Assembly: GCA_025351355.1 (NCBI GenBank)
Contig: JANXWC010000065.1
Coordinates: forward strand, 1-51,961
Source of the DNA: Hyphomicrobiaceae bacterium
GTDB lineage: Bacteria; Pseudomonadota; Alphaproteobacteria; Rhizobiales; Hyphomicrobiaceae
DNA length: 51,961 bases
Reading direction: 5' to 3'
Both the position numbers and the translations under genes were made by a program. The notes below the pieces were generated by a model, which saw only the letters and a program-made list of their open reading frames with translations, did not search any database and was not told where the DNA came from. Positions within the stretch are counted from its first letter, which is position 1; every line of letters begins with the position of its first letter. Below are positions 1 to 8,777 of the stretch, piece by piece.

Positions 1-140
1 TCCGCCGAGCGAACCCAACCCTCTTCGCGCATTGGCCTTTATGTCATGGCAACGGCCGGACATCGGGAGCCGTGTGACTCGAGAGGGTCACGCACGGTTC
101 TGGGAGCAGCCGGAGGTGAAATCCCTCCGGCTGACTCGAC
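1..140 (+). mobile_element. Group II intron, 3' end (domains V and VI)
   Basis: The 34-nt stretch 67-100 folds as a group II domain V. The lower helix pairs 67-74 with 93-100, there is a 2-nt bulge at 91-92, and the upper helix 75-80/85-90 is closed by a GAGA tetraloop at 81-84. The catalytic triad is AGC at 68-70. Domain VI follows as a 10-bp stem (107-116 with 124-133), and A134, seven bases before the end, fits the bulged branch-point adenosine. The intron therefore ends at C140 and the 3' exon begins with AAAAAGCG. The rest of the intron lies upstream of the window. The maturase reading frame stops inside domain V, as in many bacterial introns. Confidence 0.88.
3..77 (+). CDS. Group II intron reverse transcriptase/maturase, C-terminal end (partial)
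   Basis: The frame is open from the window edge to the TGA at 75-77 and ends with residues reading LFAHW and then SGAV. This matches the usual C-terminus of bacterial intron-encoded reverse transcriptases, where GAV-stop is formed by the first bases of domain V. Only about 24 residues are inside the window, so RT and maturase domains cannot be inspected. The protein would splice its own intron and support retrohoming. Identification rests on the overlap with a convincing domain V. Confidence 0.7.
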   Translation, partial: RRANPTLFAHWPLCHGNGRTSGAV

Positions 141-255
141 AAAAAGCGACTAAGTTTCCCGTTACCGCAAGTCGAATTTCACGGCAGCTTATCCTTCCCA
201 ATTGCGCAGAAGCAAGTTGGTTTCCGATGGTTTCCGATGCGTTGCCGCCCCCTAA

Positions 256-285
256 CCCTCTCCCCGTTGAAAAACGGGGCGAGGG
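256..285. repeat. Intergenic hairpin, REP-like
   Basis: An almost perfect inverted repeat: CCCTCTCCCCG at 256-266 pairs with CGGGGCGAGGG at 275-285 around an A-rich loop. Short C/T-rich hairpins of this kind are common between genes in proteobacteria. No run of T follows on either strand, so it is not a good intrinsic terminator. Between the intron end at 140 and the terminator at 414 I see no gene, only this hairpin. Confidence 0.5.
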
Positions 286-413
286 GATCCGCGCGTGAAT
301 CGTTCCTGGAGCGTTCCATCGACGGTCGGTCTTGAGGCTTGAGCGGATGCGTTTCGGCCCGTGGCGGGGGACAATCCAACGGTTGCCAGTCTCCTTCAGT
401 CGCCGCACCAAAC

Positions 414-441
414 AAAAAACCCCCGGCGATAGCCAGGGGTT
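414..441 (-). terminator. Intrinsic terminator of the dsbA-like gene
   Basis: On the minus strand the sequence reads AACCCCTGGC, a 4-nt loop, then GCCGGGGG followed by a run of T. This is a strong GC stem with a U-tract about 30 bases beyond the stop codon of the DsbA-like gene. Confidence 0.85.
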
Positions 442-470
442 CTTTGCACGCAATAGACTAGCTGCAAATC

Positions 471-1373
471 TCAGCCGCCGCAGACTTTGCAGCCGCCGGC
501 TTTGCGGACGTCGCTGATATTGCCGGCCAGCACTTCCGCCAGATTTTCTGGCGCGCCGGCGATGACCTTATCGCCGACGAGGAAGTGCGGCGTGCCGCTG
601 ATGCCCATCTTCTGGGCCAGCGCGCGCGTCGCGTCGATCTCCTGTTTGACCTCTGCCGAGACCATGTCCTTCTTGATGCGCGTCATGTCGAGGCCGGCTT
701 TTTCGGCGACCTTGAGTGCGCTGGCTTCGTTGGCCTGACCCTGCAGCCCCAGCATTGCCAGATGGAAATCCCAGTACTTGCCTTGCATCTTGGCGGCCAG
801 CGCCACCTTAGACGCTTCTTCCGAGCCCTTCGACAGGATCGGGAATTCTTTCAGCACGACGCGGACGTTTTTGTCCGACTGCATCAGCGCCGCGAGATCA
901 GGCAGCGCTTTTTTGCAATAGCCGCAGTTGTAATCGAAGAATTCGACAACGGTGATGTCGCCCTGCGGATTGCCGGCCACCGGTGCCGCCGCCGACTGGA
1001 ACAGCTCCTTGGCGTTTTCCTTCAGCGCACTCGCCATCTTCTCGTTCGTGATCTTCTCCATCTTGGCTTCGAGCGCGGTCTGAACTTCCATCATCACTTC
1101 CGGGTTTTTCACCAGATAGTCTTTGATGAGCGATTCGAATTCGCGCCGCATTTCCGGCGACAGCGTCTTGGCTTCACCGGCTGAGGCAAGCGCGGTCATG
1201 CCCGAAGATATCGGCGACGAGGCTGCGACAGTCGTGTCGCCGGCGGCAAGACTGCTGATCGGGCCTGATGGCGTCGAGCGCACCATAAAAGTTCCGGCCA
1301 CGGCGAGGGCAAGCACGGCGAGCAGCGGCGCGCGGTTGCTGAGGGTCGTGGTGGTGAGTATCTGCGTGTCCAT
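471..1373 (-). CDS. DsbA-family periplasmic thiol:disulfide oxidoreductase
   Basis: A thioredoxin-fold protein with the active site CGYC (C150 and C153) after the strand reading VVEFFDYN, and a cis-proline loop reading SGTPHFLV. An N-terminal hydrophobic segment (about residues 15-31) would anchor or export it. The stretch before the fold (about 70-130) is helical and charged, as in ScsC/Com1-like proteins, where it mediates oligomerisation. It probably oxidises or isomerises disulfides in the periplasm. The ATG at 1373 is preferred to the GTG at 1379 because AGGAG lies 5 nt upstream of it. The tail carries an extra CKVC pair of unknown role. It lies 80 bp downstream of the M48 protease gene on the same strand and is likely cotranscribed. 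Confidence 0.85.
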   Translation of the reverse strand: MDTQILTTTTLSNRAPLLAVLALAVAGTFMVRSTPSGPISSLAAGDTTVAASSPISSGMTALASAGEAKTLSPEMRREFESLIKDYLVKNPEVMMEVQTALEAKMEKITNEKMASALKENAKELFQSAAAPVAGNPQGDITVVEFFDYNCGYCKKALPDLAALMQSDKNVRVVLKEFPILSKGSEEASKVALAAKMQGKYWDFHLAMLGLQGQANEASALKVAEKAGLDMTRIKKDMVSAEVKQEIDATRALAQKMGISGTPHFLVGDKVIAGAPENLAEVLAGNISDVRKAGGCKVCGG

Positions 1374-1453
1374 GGTCACTCCTGGGCGCTCGCCGTAATC
1401 GGCTGTTACGCGGTTGTCTTCTGACTAGCTGGAAGGCGCTTCAGCCTTCTACG

Positions 1454-2896
1454 TCAGCCCTCCTGGGGCGGCGGCTTGAAGGTGATGATGTCTTCGGCGC
1501 GGATCCATTCCGGCGTGCCTTGTTTCAAACCAACCTGGGCACGCTTGGCAAAGATTGTCGCCTGTTTGTAGTTGCCTTCGATAAACAAACCCCGTGCTGC
1601 CGACAGCATCGCCAGGGGCTCCAGTTTCTTTTTATTATAGGCCGTCGCCATCAATTGAAAGGCGGTCGAGTTGTCTTCCTCGTTAACGGACGCTTTACGC
1701 AGCCTGTTCAACGCGTCGTCGAGCAGGGCCGGATCTTCGGTGCCGAGCATGGCTTGTGCCAGGTTAACCTCCATCATCGGCGCATAGGTCGGGATCAAGC
1801 TGACCGCCTTGCGCAGGCTCACCACCGCTTCTTTAGACTTGCCGGAAGCAAACAGCAGGTCGCCCTTGAGTTCATGGATGAACGGGTTCTGCGGCATTTC
1901 GGCGATCAAAGCGTCGACTTGCGCCATGGCCGTATCGCATCGCCCGGAGCAATTGGCGGCAATGGCGCGCGCGTAACGTGCCGGCAGCGACTTGTCGCTC
2001 GTCGGATAGCGGTTGGCGACGGATTGCGCTTGGTCGAGAAAACCGGCGATCTTGGCCCGCATCATATCGTGCCGGAGTTGCAACGCCGGATCGTCTTTCT
2101 GGTTGGCGTAAGGACTTTTTTCGACGCTGTCGCGCAGATTTGCCAGTCGCGCCGTAGCAACCGGGTGCGAGCGCATGAACGGGTCCATCTGCTGTTCGGA
2201 AATGTATTCCTGCTGCCGAAACCGCTCAAACACCTCAAGCATCCCGCGGCCCGACTGCTGGGTGGCGATGAGGAAGCTGAGACCGGCCTGATCGGCTGCC
2301 GACTCCTGCGACCGCCGCTCCGACAGAATGCCGCGCGTGATGACCGAGTTGCCGCCGAAGATCACACCTTGTCCGACGTTGCCCATCTCGCGGCCATTGT
2401 CCGTCTTGGATGTCGCGCCGGCCACCATCGCGCCGATGCCGAGAATGCCGACCAGAAGTGCCTTGGTCTGGTCACGTGCGATCCGCGCCCGCAATGCCGC
2501 CAGATGCCCGCCGGTGATATGCCCGGTTTCGTGCGCGATCACGCCGATCACTTCGTTCGGCGTCTTGGACTGGGTCAAGGTCCCGGTGTTGACGAACACG
2601 TTGCGGCCGTCAGCCACGAACGCATTGAAACTGTCGGCGCGAATGACCCGCATGGTGATGTTTTGCGACGCCACGTTGGCCGCTTTGAAGATCGGGCGCG
2701 CGTAGTCTTTGAGCAAGTTCTCGATTTCGGTATCGCGGATCAACGGCAGTCCCTGTGCCGCGGCCGGCGAGAATGCGCTACAGCCGATGGCACCGACCAG
2801 GGTCAAGGTGGCGCAAATCTTCCCGACGGCACTTGATCTTGACCGCATTATGCATTGCGCAGTCTGCATTGACGCACGCTTTGTCCCCTTAATCAT
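1454..2896 (-). CDS. M48-family periplasmic metalloprotease with TPR tail (BepA-like)
   Basis: The zinc-binding HETGH is at residues 122-126 and the third ligand is probably E198 in QESAAD, the M48 arrangement. A signal peptide with a hydrophobic core ending AAAQG (about residue 49) sends it to the periplasm. The C-terminal half (about 300-460) is helical with TPR-like repeats. The layout and length (480 residues) match the BepA/YfgC group, which degrades or helps fold stalled outer-membrane proteins such as LptD. AGGA about ten bases before ATG 2896 supports the start; an internal ATG at 2869 is possible. The downstream DsbA-like gene suggests a shared role in envelope protein quality control. 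Confidence 0.88.
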   Translation of the reverse strand: MIKGTKRASMQTAQCIMRSRSSAVGKICATLTLVGAIGCSAFSPAAAQGLPLIRDTEIENLLKDYARPIFKAANVASQNITMRVIRADSFNAFVADGRNVFVNTGTLTQSKTPNEVIGVIAHETGHITGGHLAALRARIARDQTKALLVGILGIGAMVAGATSKTDNGREMGNVGQGVIFGGNSVITRGILSERRSQESAADQAGLSFLIATQQSGRGMLEVFERFRQQEYISEQQMDPFMRSHPVATARLANLRDSVEKSPYANQKDDPALQLRHDMMRAKIAGFLDQAQSVANRYPTSDKSLPARYARAIAANCSGRCDTAMAQVDALIAEMPQNPFIHELKGDLLFASGKSKEAVVSLRKAVSLIPTYAPMMEVNLAQAMLGTEDPALLDDALNRLRKASVNEEDNSTAFQLMATAYNKKKLEPLAMLSAARGLFIEGNYKQATIFAKRAQVGLKQGTPEWIRAEDIITFKPPPQEG

Positions 2897-3097
2897 GCTC
2901 GTCGCTTCCTAATCGAGACCCTACTTGGCATTGTTGCAGGGCCTATCGCCTCGACGTCCAAGTCGTTGATCTGGCTTTCGACGCACTGGTCACGAGTGAC
3001 GTGCCCCACTATAGAGCGGGCCGGTGGACTATGTCACGGCGGCCATCAGGGATATGACAGGCAATGGTGCAGGGAATGCGGCAGCACCATGACCGCC

Positions 3098-3122
3098 GCC
3101 GAGATAATCTGCCGAGATAATC
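3098..3122 (+). repeat. Tandem duplication of a 12-bp word (13-bp period)
   Basis: GCCGAGATAATC occurs at 3098-3109 and again at 3111-3122, just upstream of the aminotransferase and in the 253-bp divergent promoter region shared with the M48 gene. It could be a pair of regulator half-sites or a simple slippage duplication. Confidence 0.5.
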
Positions 3123-3149
3123 GATCGAGTTGGCCGCCGACAGGAACAG

Positions 3150-4361
3150 ATGATGGACATGCCGCTCCCTACTCCTGGCCGTGACATCAACCGGGCGCTG
3201 GCCACCGCGGCCCGTGCCGATATCGCCCCGTTCATCGTCATGGACGTCATGCGGGCGGCGGCGGCTCGCGAAGCGGCGGGCCATCGCGTCATTCACATGG
3301 AAGTCGGACAACCCGCGACAGCCGCCCCCAAGGCTGCCCGGCAAAAAGTCGCTGCAGCACTGGAACGGGAGAACCTGGGTTATACTGTCGCGCTGGGGAT
3401 GCCGGAACTGCGCCAGCGTGTCGCCGGCCTTTACAAGTCCTGGTATGGCATCGACATCGACCCTGCACGTGTCATCATCACCAGCGGTTCGTCGGCGGCT
3501 TTCGTGCTGGCCTTTACGGCGCTGTTCGACGTGGGTGCTACCGTCGGGCTGCCGTGCCCCGGTTATCCCTGCTACCGGCATATTCTGACGGCCCTCGGCG
3601 TCAAGTCGCATCTGCTGGTAACATCGGCTGAACATCGCTGGATGCCGACCGCTGCCGACATTCATCAAGCCTCAGTCGATCACAATCTTGCGGGCCTGCT
3701 GCTGGCATCGCCTAACAACCCGACCGGCACGATGCTGTCACCTGAACGGCTGGCTGCCGTTGTTGAAACCTGCCGTGCGCGGGGAATGTGGTTCATCTCT
3801 GATGAGATCTACCATGGCCTGACCTGGGGTGTCGCGCAGGACACCGCGCTCAGGTATTCGGACGAGGCCATCGTCATCAACAGTTTCTCGAAGTATTTCT
3901 CCATGACCGGCTGGCGCGTGGGCTGGATGGTGGTGCCGGAGAGCTTGGTGCGCACCGTCGAGCGATTGGCGCAGAACCTTTACATATGTCCGCCCACGGT
4001 GGCCCAGGTTGCAGCACTGGGCGCATTCGACGCGGTCGAGGAATTGGAGGCCAACCGGCGCGTCTACGCAACCAACCGCGACCTGTTGCTGGCCGAATTT
4101 CCCAAGGCCGGGCTATCGAAGATCGTCCCCGCCGACGGCGCCTTTTATCTGTACGTCGATGTCGGCGCCTACACCTCTGACAGCCTCGCCTTTACCAAGT
4201 TGATGTTGGACGAAACCGGCGTTGCCGCCACGCCTGGCTTGGACTTCGACCCGGGCCGTGGCGGCCAATACGTGCGCTTTTCCTACGCTGGCGCCACGAC
4301 GGAGATGGCCGAAACGGCGCGGCGCCTGCAAGCCTGGTCGCGATTGCATTCGAAGGGCTGA
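3150..4361 (+). CDS. Class I/II pyridoxal-phosphate aminotransferase
   Basis: A fold-type I aminotransferase of 403 residues, usual for the AspC/AlaA group. NNPTG at 189-193 contacts PLP, and K248 in SFSKYFSMTGWR is the Schiff-base lysine, followed by the phosphate-binding arginine. A C-terminal arginine in YVRFSYA is the expected carboxylate-binding residue. It is probably cytosolic and acts on an amino acid/2-oxo acid pair that cannot be specified from sequence. ATGs at 3150 and 3153 are both possible; AGGA at 3142-3145 spaces better with 3153. It is divergent from the M48-dsbA pair. Confidence 0.88.
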   Translation: MMDMPLPTPGRDINRALATAARADIAPFIVMDVMRAAAAREAAGHRVIHMEVGQPATAAPKAARQKVAAALERENLGYTVALGMPELRQRVAGLYKSWYGIDIDPARVIITSGSSAAFVLAFTALFDVGATVGLPCPGYPCYRHILTALGVKSHLLVTSAEHRWMPTAADIHQASVDHNLAGLLLASPNNPTGTMLSPERLAAVVETCRARGMWFISDEIYHGLTWGVAQDTALRYSDEAIVINSFSKYFSMTGWRVGWMVVPESLVRTVERLAQNLYICPPTVAQVAALGAFDAVEELEANRRVYATNRDLLLAEFPKAGLSKIVPADGAFYLYVDVGAYTSDSLAFTKLMLDETGVAATPGLDFDPGRGGQYVRFSYAGATTEMAETARRLQAWSRLHSKG

Positions 4362-4435
4362 ATTGGCGCGGCCGGCGGCATTGGCACGGCAAATGCAACG
4401 ACCTCCACGCAGTCTTTCCGCCGTGGAGTTCGCCG

Positions 4436-5686
4436 ATGGGTAGCAGTCGTCTTCCGAGACAATCCGCGCAGCTGTTGCGCGAGCTGCCGCCGCAGCACGC
4501 CAAGCGTATGGCGCGGCAGACGCCGCTGCCGTTTGCCGGCGAATTGGCTGGTATCGCGAAGGCCTGGGCGAATGCTCCCCGTCTCGCTGAAGTTCTCGAT
4601 GCGCAGCACAACAACTTCAGCGTGTTGCGGCTGCTCATGGCGCTGGCTGTCCTGATTTCGCACACGATGTTTCTCGCCAGCGGCAGTTTCATGGCTGAGC
4701 CGCTGGTCGGTTCGACCGGCTACAGTCTCGGCCAATACGGCGTCCAGGGCTTCTTTATTCTATCGGGCATCCTGGTGACGCAGAGCCTCGTCAAACGCGG
4801 CGATCTCGTCGACTATGGCCGCGCGCGTGCGTTTCGCATCTTTCCGGCGTTGCTCGTTTGCGTGGCGCTGACGGTGCTGACCATTGGTCCGGCGCTGTCG
4901 ATTTTTGGTGCCGCGAGCTATTTTAAATCGTTCGGCGTGATCGCGTATGTCGGCAAGACGCTGACGCTCAGTACGGGATCGGCTGGCCTGCCGGGTTTGT
5001 TCGTCGGCAATCCGGCGTCGGGTGTCATCAACCAGTCGCTGTGGACCCTCAAATACGAAGTTGCCTGCTACCTGTTGCTCGGCGGGCTCGCCGCGCTGAT
5101 TTGGCGCGCCCCCTATCAGCGCACCGCGACAATGATTGCGCTGGCGGGTTGGGCCGCACTGATGCTGCTGGCGCGTCCAACCCTCACGCATGCCGGTAAT
5201 TTCCTTGAGACGCTGACTTATTTCGCGCTGTTCTTCGGTACGGGCGTGGCGGCTTTCCTGCTGCGCGACACGCTGCGTATCGTCTGGTATCCGCTGGTGC
5301 CGCTGGTACTGTTCTTTGTCACCAGCTTCGGCACCGAGCTTGCGGAAATCAGCGCCGCGCTCTTTTTCGGGTATGCCATTCTGTGGCTGGCGACGCTGTC
5401 GTTCTTCTGGCTGCGCACGTACTGCAACAGCAACGACTATTCCTACGGCACCTATATCTACGGCTATCCCGTCACGCAGGCCATCCTGACCTTGTGGCCG
5501 GGGATCAATATCGTGTCGCTGCTGTTGATGACGCTCGGCTGCACATTGGCGCTGGCGTTTCTGTCCTGGGAACTGGTCGAACGCCCCGCGCTGGCCTGGG
5601 TCCACCGCCGCCGCACAAAATCCTCTGCACCGTTGCGGCTATCGCTGGACACGCAGGTCATCCGCCGTGCAACCATTGCGACCTGA
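4436..5686 (+). CDS. Acyltransferase 3 family integral membrane protein
   Basis: About ten hydrophobic segments. Near the first of them are the family's hallmark histidine (LISHTMF) and the loop reading GVQGFFILSG, as in OafA/NodX-type O-acyltransferases. These proteins move acyl (often acetyl) groups onto sugars of lipopolysaccharide, exopolysaccharide or small molecules at the inner membrane. The N-terminal 60 residues are soluble and not typical of the family. GGAG about 8 nt before ATG 4436 supports the start. It lies 74 bp after the aminotransferase on the same strand, and the TctC-like gene follows. The substrate is unknown. Confidence 0.85.
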   Translation: MGSSRLPRQSAQLLRELPPQHAKRMARQTPLPFAGELAGIAKAWANAPRLAEVLDAQHNNFSVLRLLMALAVLISHTMFLASGSFMAEPLVGSTGYSLGQYGVQGFFILSGILVTQSLVKRGDLVDYGRARAFRIFPALLVCVALTVLTIGPALSIFGAASYFKSFGVIAYVGKTLTLSTGSAGLPGLFVGNPASGVINQSLWTLKYEVACYLLLGGLAALIWRAPYQRTATMIALAGWAALMLLARPTLTHAGNFLETLTYFALFFGTGVAAFLLRDTLRIVWYPLVPLVLFFVTSFGTELAEISAALFFGYAILWLATLSFFWLRTYCNSNDYSYGTYIYGYPVTQAILTLWPGINIVSLLLMTLGCTLALAFLSWELVERPALAWVHRRRTKSSAPLRLSLDTQVIRRATIAT

Positions 5687-5773
5687 TCGCCGGTGCCACT
5701 CCCCCCTTGCAGTTGCTACGGCGAACGTGGTTTGACTGCGTCGCCGCAGGCAAGTCTAAGCAAGGGTGGACCC

Positions 5774-6760
5774 ATGTCGAGAACTACGCGCCGTCAATTC
5801 ATCCGCACGGGGATGGCCACCAGCCTCGGGTCGCTGGCCATGCCGCACCTGGCAGGCGCGCAGGCCTATCCCGGTGCACAGACCATCAAGTTCATCGTGC
5901 CCTATCCGCCCGCCGGTGCCACCGACATCGTGGGTCGTGCCGTCGCCGACGTGATGGGCGCCTACTGGAAAACAACCACGATCGTCGACAACGTGCCGGG
6001 CGCGGGCGGCAATATCGGCATGGATCGTGTGTCCAAGGGCGTTACCGACGGTACGCAAATTCTGATTGTGCCGCCCAACATCACGACCAACCAGTTTCTC
6101 TACAAAACCATGCCGTTCAATCCCGACGCGGACATCATCCCGGTGTCGCAGGTGGCGGCGTTGCCCAATCTGCTGTGCGTGCGCAAGGGACTGCCGATCA
6201 AATCGGTGGCTGATCTCATCGCCTATGCCAAGGCCAATCCGGGCAAGCTCAATTTCGCGTCCTCGGGCGTCGGCACGACGATCCATCTCTCCGGCGAGAT
6301 GTTCAAGAAGCTCGCCGGCCTCGACATCGTTCACGTCGCCTATCGCGGCTCGGCGCCGGCCGTGAACGACATGATCGCCGGCCATGTCGACCTGATGTTC
6401 GACAACCTGCCGTCCATCGAGCCGCAGGCGCGCGCGGGTAACGTCGTTGGAATCGCCGTCACTTCAGCCGAGAAGTCGCCGTTCGCGCCGACCTACCCGA
6501 CGGTGGCGGAAGTTATTCCGGGCTTCGACGTGACATCCTGGTTCGGCGTCGGTGTGCGCGCCGGCACCCCGCAGGCGATCGTCGATAAGCTGGAAGCCGA
6601 TGTGATCGCGGTGTGCAAGGAAGACGCGTTGAAGGCGCGGCTGTCCGGGCAATCGATCAACGTCGTCGGTTCCTCGCGCAAGGATTTCACCGCGTACGTC
6701 GCGGCCGAGCGGAAGCGCTGGGGCGACCTCATCACCGAGCTCAAGATCAAAGTGGAATGA
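5774..6760 (+). CDS. TctC/Bug-family periplasmic solute-binding protein, Tat-exported
   Basis: It begins with a twin-arginine signal (TTRRQFIRTGMA) followed by a hydrophobic stretch ending at LAGAQA. Next comes the Bug-family strand IKFIVPYPPAGATD, whose residues bind the carboxylate of the ligand. Length after start correction (328 residues) is typical. An in-frame ATG at 5693 would hide the Tat signal, and AAGGGTGG at 5762-5769 supports 5774. Such proteins bind carboxylates for TctAB-type transporters, but no tctA or tctB is present here, so this is an orphan receptor, as is common in this family. The nearby CoA ligase and thioesterase fit a carboxylic acid substrate, though that is inference. 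Confidence 0.88.
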   Translation: MSRTTRRQFIRTGMATSLGSLAMPHLAGAQAYPGAQTIKFIVPYPPAGATDIVGRAVADVMGAYWKTTTIVDNVPGAGGNIGMDRVSKGVTDGTQILIVPPNITTNQFLYKTMPFNPDADIIPVSQVAALPNLLCVRKGLPIKSVADLIAYAKANPGKLNFASSGVGTTIHLSGEMFKKLAGLDIVHVAYRGSAPAVNDMIAGHVDLMFDNLPSIEPQARAGNVVGIAVTSAEKSPFAPTYPTVAEVIPGFDVTSWFGVGVRAGTPQAIVDKLEADVIAVCKEDALKARLSGQSINVVGSSRKDFTAYVAAERKRWGDLITELKIKVE

Positions 6761-6929
6761 ACTTTCCCTTTTTCCACGCTCTCGATGCTCTCGACGCACC
6801 GGGATCCACACATCTTTGATCGCCCAAGCCCACCCAACGCGTTCCCGGCCGCGGTGCCATTCGGCGCGGAGAGCCGGGAGCTTTACAAGGTAGAGGGAAG
6901 CAATAGCTGGCCAGTTGCACATCAATCCG

Positions 6930-6959
6930 GCTGGTAAAGATGCCGGATATTTGACCAGC
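6930..6959. promoter_or_regulatory. Inverted repeat, possible operator upstream of the GMC gene
   Basis: GCTGGT at 6930-6935 and ACCAGC at 6954-6959 are perfect complements with centres 24 bp apart. They lie in the 361-bp gap between the TctC-like and GMC genes. The spacing would suit a dimeric repressor contacting two helical turns, but no regulator gene is adjacent. I see no gene or convincing terminator in the rest of the gap. Confidence 0.3.
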
Positions 6960-7121
6960 GCAAAAAAGCGCCGCCCAAATTCCGGGACAGCGGCGGGAGA
7001 GAGGTTGCGAACCGGACAACGGCTCACTTGTGTGAATGCGGGAGGCTCTCTACGGGGAGAACGGAAATTGTGAGCAACGCAGCGCGTTGGGTCATTCAAC
7101 TGAAACCGGAACAACCCCAGC

Positions 7122-8762
7122 ATGTCCGCACGCTTGGCATCCTCTCTTGCGGCACTCAAATCGCACTACGATGTCGTCGTCGTCGGCTCCGGCTACGGCG
7201 GCGGCATCGCTGCGGCTCGCCTCGCGCGCGCCGGCAAGTCGGTGTGTGTGCTCGAGCGCGGTCGCGAATTCTTGGCGGGTGAATTTCCCGGCCGCTTCCC
7301 CGATCTGCGCCGCGAGATGCAGGTCGAGGCGCGCAGTTGGAGCAGCGGTTCGCCCTCGGCGCTCTATGACGTACGCATGGGCGACGACGTGCACGTTCTC
7401 GTCGGGTGTGGGTTGGGTGGCGGATCGCTCGTCAATGCCGGCGTCACTCTCCGACCCGACCCGCGCGTTTTCGCCGATCCGATCTGGCCGGGGCAGCTTG
7501 CTCAAGATGGCCTGCTCGATGAAGGTTACGCACGCGCCCGTCGCTGGCTACGGCCCGCCCGCGATCCGCGCGCGCAAGAGCGGACCAAATACAAGGCGTT
7601 GCAGCGCTCCAGCGCAGCGCTTGGCGTGTCCCCGATTGCGCCGGAAGTCGCCGTCAGTTTCGAAGCCACCATCAACCCTGCCGGCATCGCGCAAGCCGCC
7701 TGCACCGGTTGCGGCGATTGCTGCGGCGGCTGCAATGTCGGCGCCAAGAACACCGTGGCGCTGACCTATCTCCCGGAAGCCCGTCGCAATGGCGCCGAGA
7801 TCTTCACCCAAGCCAAGGTGCGCCACATCGCCAAGTCCGCGGACGGCAGTTGGCAAGTCACGCTCCGCCGTCTCGACGATCAAAAATCCGTAACCTCCGA
7901 AATAGCCGTGACCGCCGATATCGTCGTGCTCGCCGCCGGCACACTCGGCTCGACGGAAATATTGTTGCGCTCGCGGGAACGAGGCTTGGCGCTGTCGGAT
8001 CGCATCGGCCAGCGCTTTTCGGCGAACGGCGATATCATCGCATTCGGGTACGGCGCCAAGATCCCCGTCGGCAGCGTCGGCGTCGGGCATCCGTCGAAGG
8101 TGCCGGACAGCGAGATCGGCGCTGCCGTTTCCGGCCAGATCGAACTGCGCGACGCCGATGATCTCGCCAACGAACTGACGATCCAGGAAGGCGTCGTGCC
8201 GTCCGCGCTGGCGCCGATGTTGCCGGTGCTGTTCGTGCCTAACGGGCGCTTGCTGGGCGCGTTGCACTCGCTGGTGGCCGGCGTCTACAAGGGTCCCTTC
8301 GCAGGCTTGCAGACGTACTTTGCAGTTTCGCACGACACCGCTGATGGCCGGTTCACGCTTCAAAACGACAAGCTGGTGTTGTCGTGGCCGGGCGCCAAGG
8401 ACCAACCCGTCTACGCACGGCTCGATCAAGCTTTGTCGAAACTGGTGACCGCCGTCGGTGGCAGCTATGTGCGCAATCCGCTAGCCGGCACCGTCATGGG
8501 GCATCAACCCGCCACCGCGCATCCGCTCGGCGGCGCCGGCATGGGCGAGACCTGCGACAGCGGCGTCGTCGATCACAAATGCCGCGTTTTCGATGGCTCC
8601 GCCGGCGCCGGGCCGGACGCCGTGCACGAAGGCCTCTATGTCATCGACGGCTCGATCATTCCGCGCTCGCTCGGCTGCAATCCGCTGCTGACCATCTCGG
8701 CGCTGGCCGAACGCGCCATGCTGCACTTCGGGCGCGATCACGGACTGCCGATGGTCGATTGA
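7122..8762 (+). CDS. GMC-family FAD oxidoreductase, cholesterol-oxidase-like, with ferredoxin-type cysteines
   Basis: The N-terminal Rossmann motif reads YDVVVVGSGYGGG (16-28), followed by the E46 that binds the FAD ribose in VLERG. HPLGGAGMGE near the C-terminus carries the catalytic histidine region. Length (546) is close to actinobacterial ChoD-type enzymes. C194, C197, C200 and C204 are spaced C-x2-C-x2-C-x3-C, like a [4Fe-4S] ferredoxin motif, and the following NVGAKNT is shared with ChoD-like proteins. It would oxidise an alcohol, possibly a sterol or other lipid. The TctC-like gene is upstream, and thioesterase, SDR and CoA ligase are downstream. The start ATG at 7122 has only a weak RBS. 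Confidence 0.82.
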   Translation: MSARLASSLAALKSHYDVVVVGSGYGGGIAAARLARAGKSVCVLERGREFLAGEFPGRFPDLRREMQVEARSWSSGSPSALYDVRMGDDVHVLVGCGLGGGSLVNAGVTLRPDPRVFADPIWPGQLAQDGLLDEGYARARRWLRPARDPRAQERTKYKALQRSSAALGVSPIAPEVAVSFEATINPAGIAQAACTGCGDCCGGCNVGAKNTVALTYLPEARRNGAEIFTQAKVRHIAKSADGSWQVTLRRLDDQKSVTSEIAVTADIVVLAAGTLGSTEILLRSRERGLALSDRIGQRFSANGDIIAFGYGAKIPVGSVGVGHPSKVPDSEIGAAVSGQIELRDADDLANELTIQEGVVPSALAPMLPVLFVPNGRLLGALHSLVAGVYKGPFAGLQTYFAVSHDTADGRFTLQNDKLVLSWPGAKDQPVYARLDQALSKLVTAVGGSYVRNPLAGTVMGHQPATAHPLGGAGMGETCDSGVVDHKCRVFDGSAGAGPDAVHEGLYVIDGSIIPRSLGCNPLLTISALAERAMLHFGRDHGLPMVD

Positions 8763-8777
8763 CGGCCTGCCGAATGA

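Noticed and set aside
1520-2836. Long plus-strand open frame of 438 codons across the M48 protease gene
   Set aside because: It is antisense to a protein with a complete catalytic motif and signal peptide; the His/Arg-rich composition is typical of shadow frames in GC-rich DNA.
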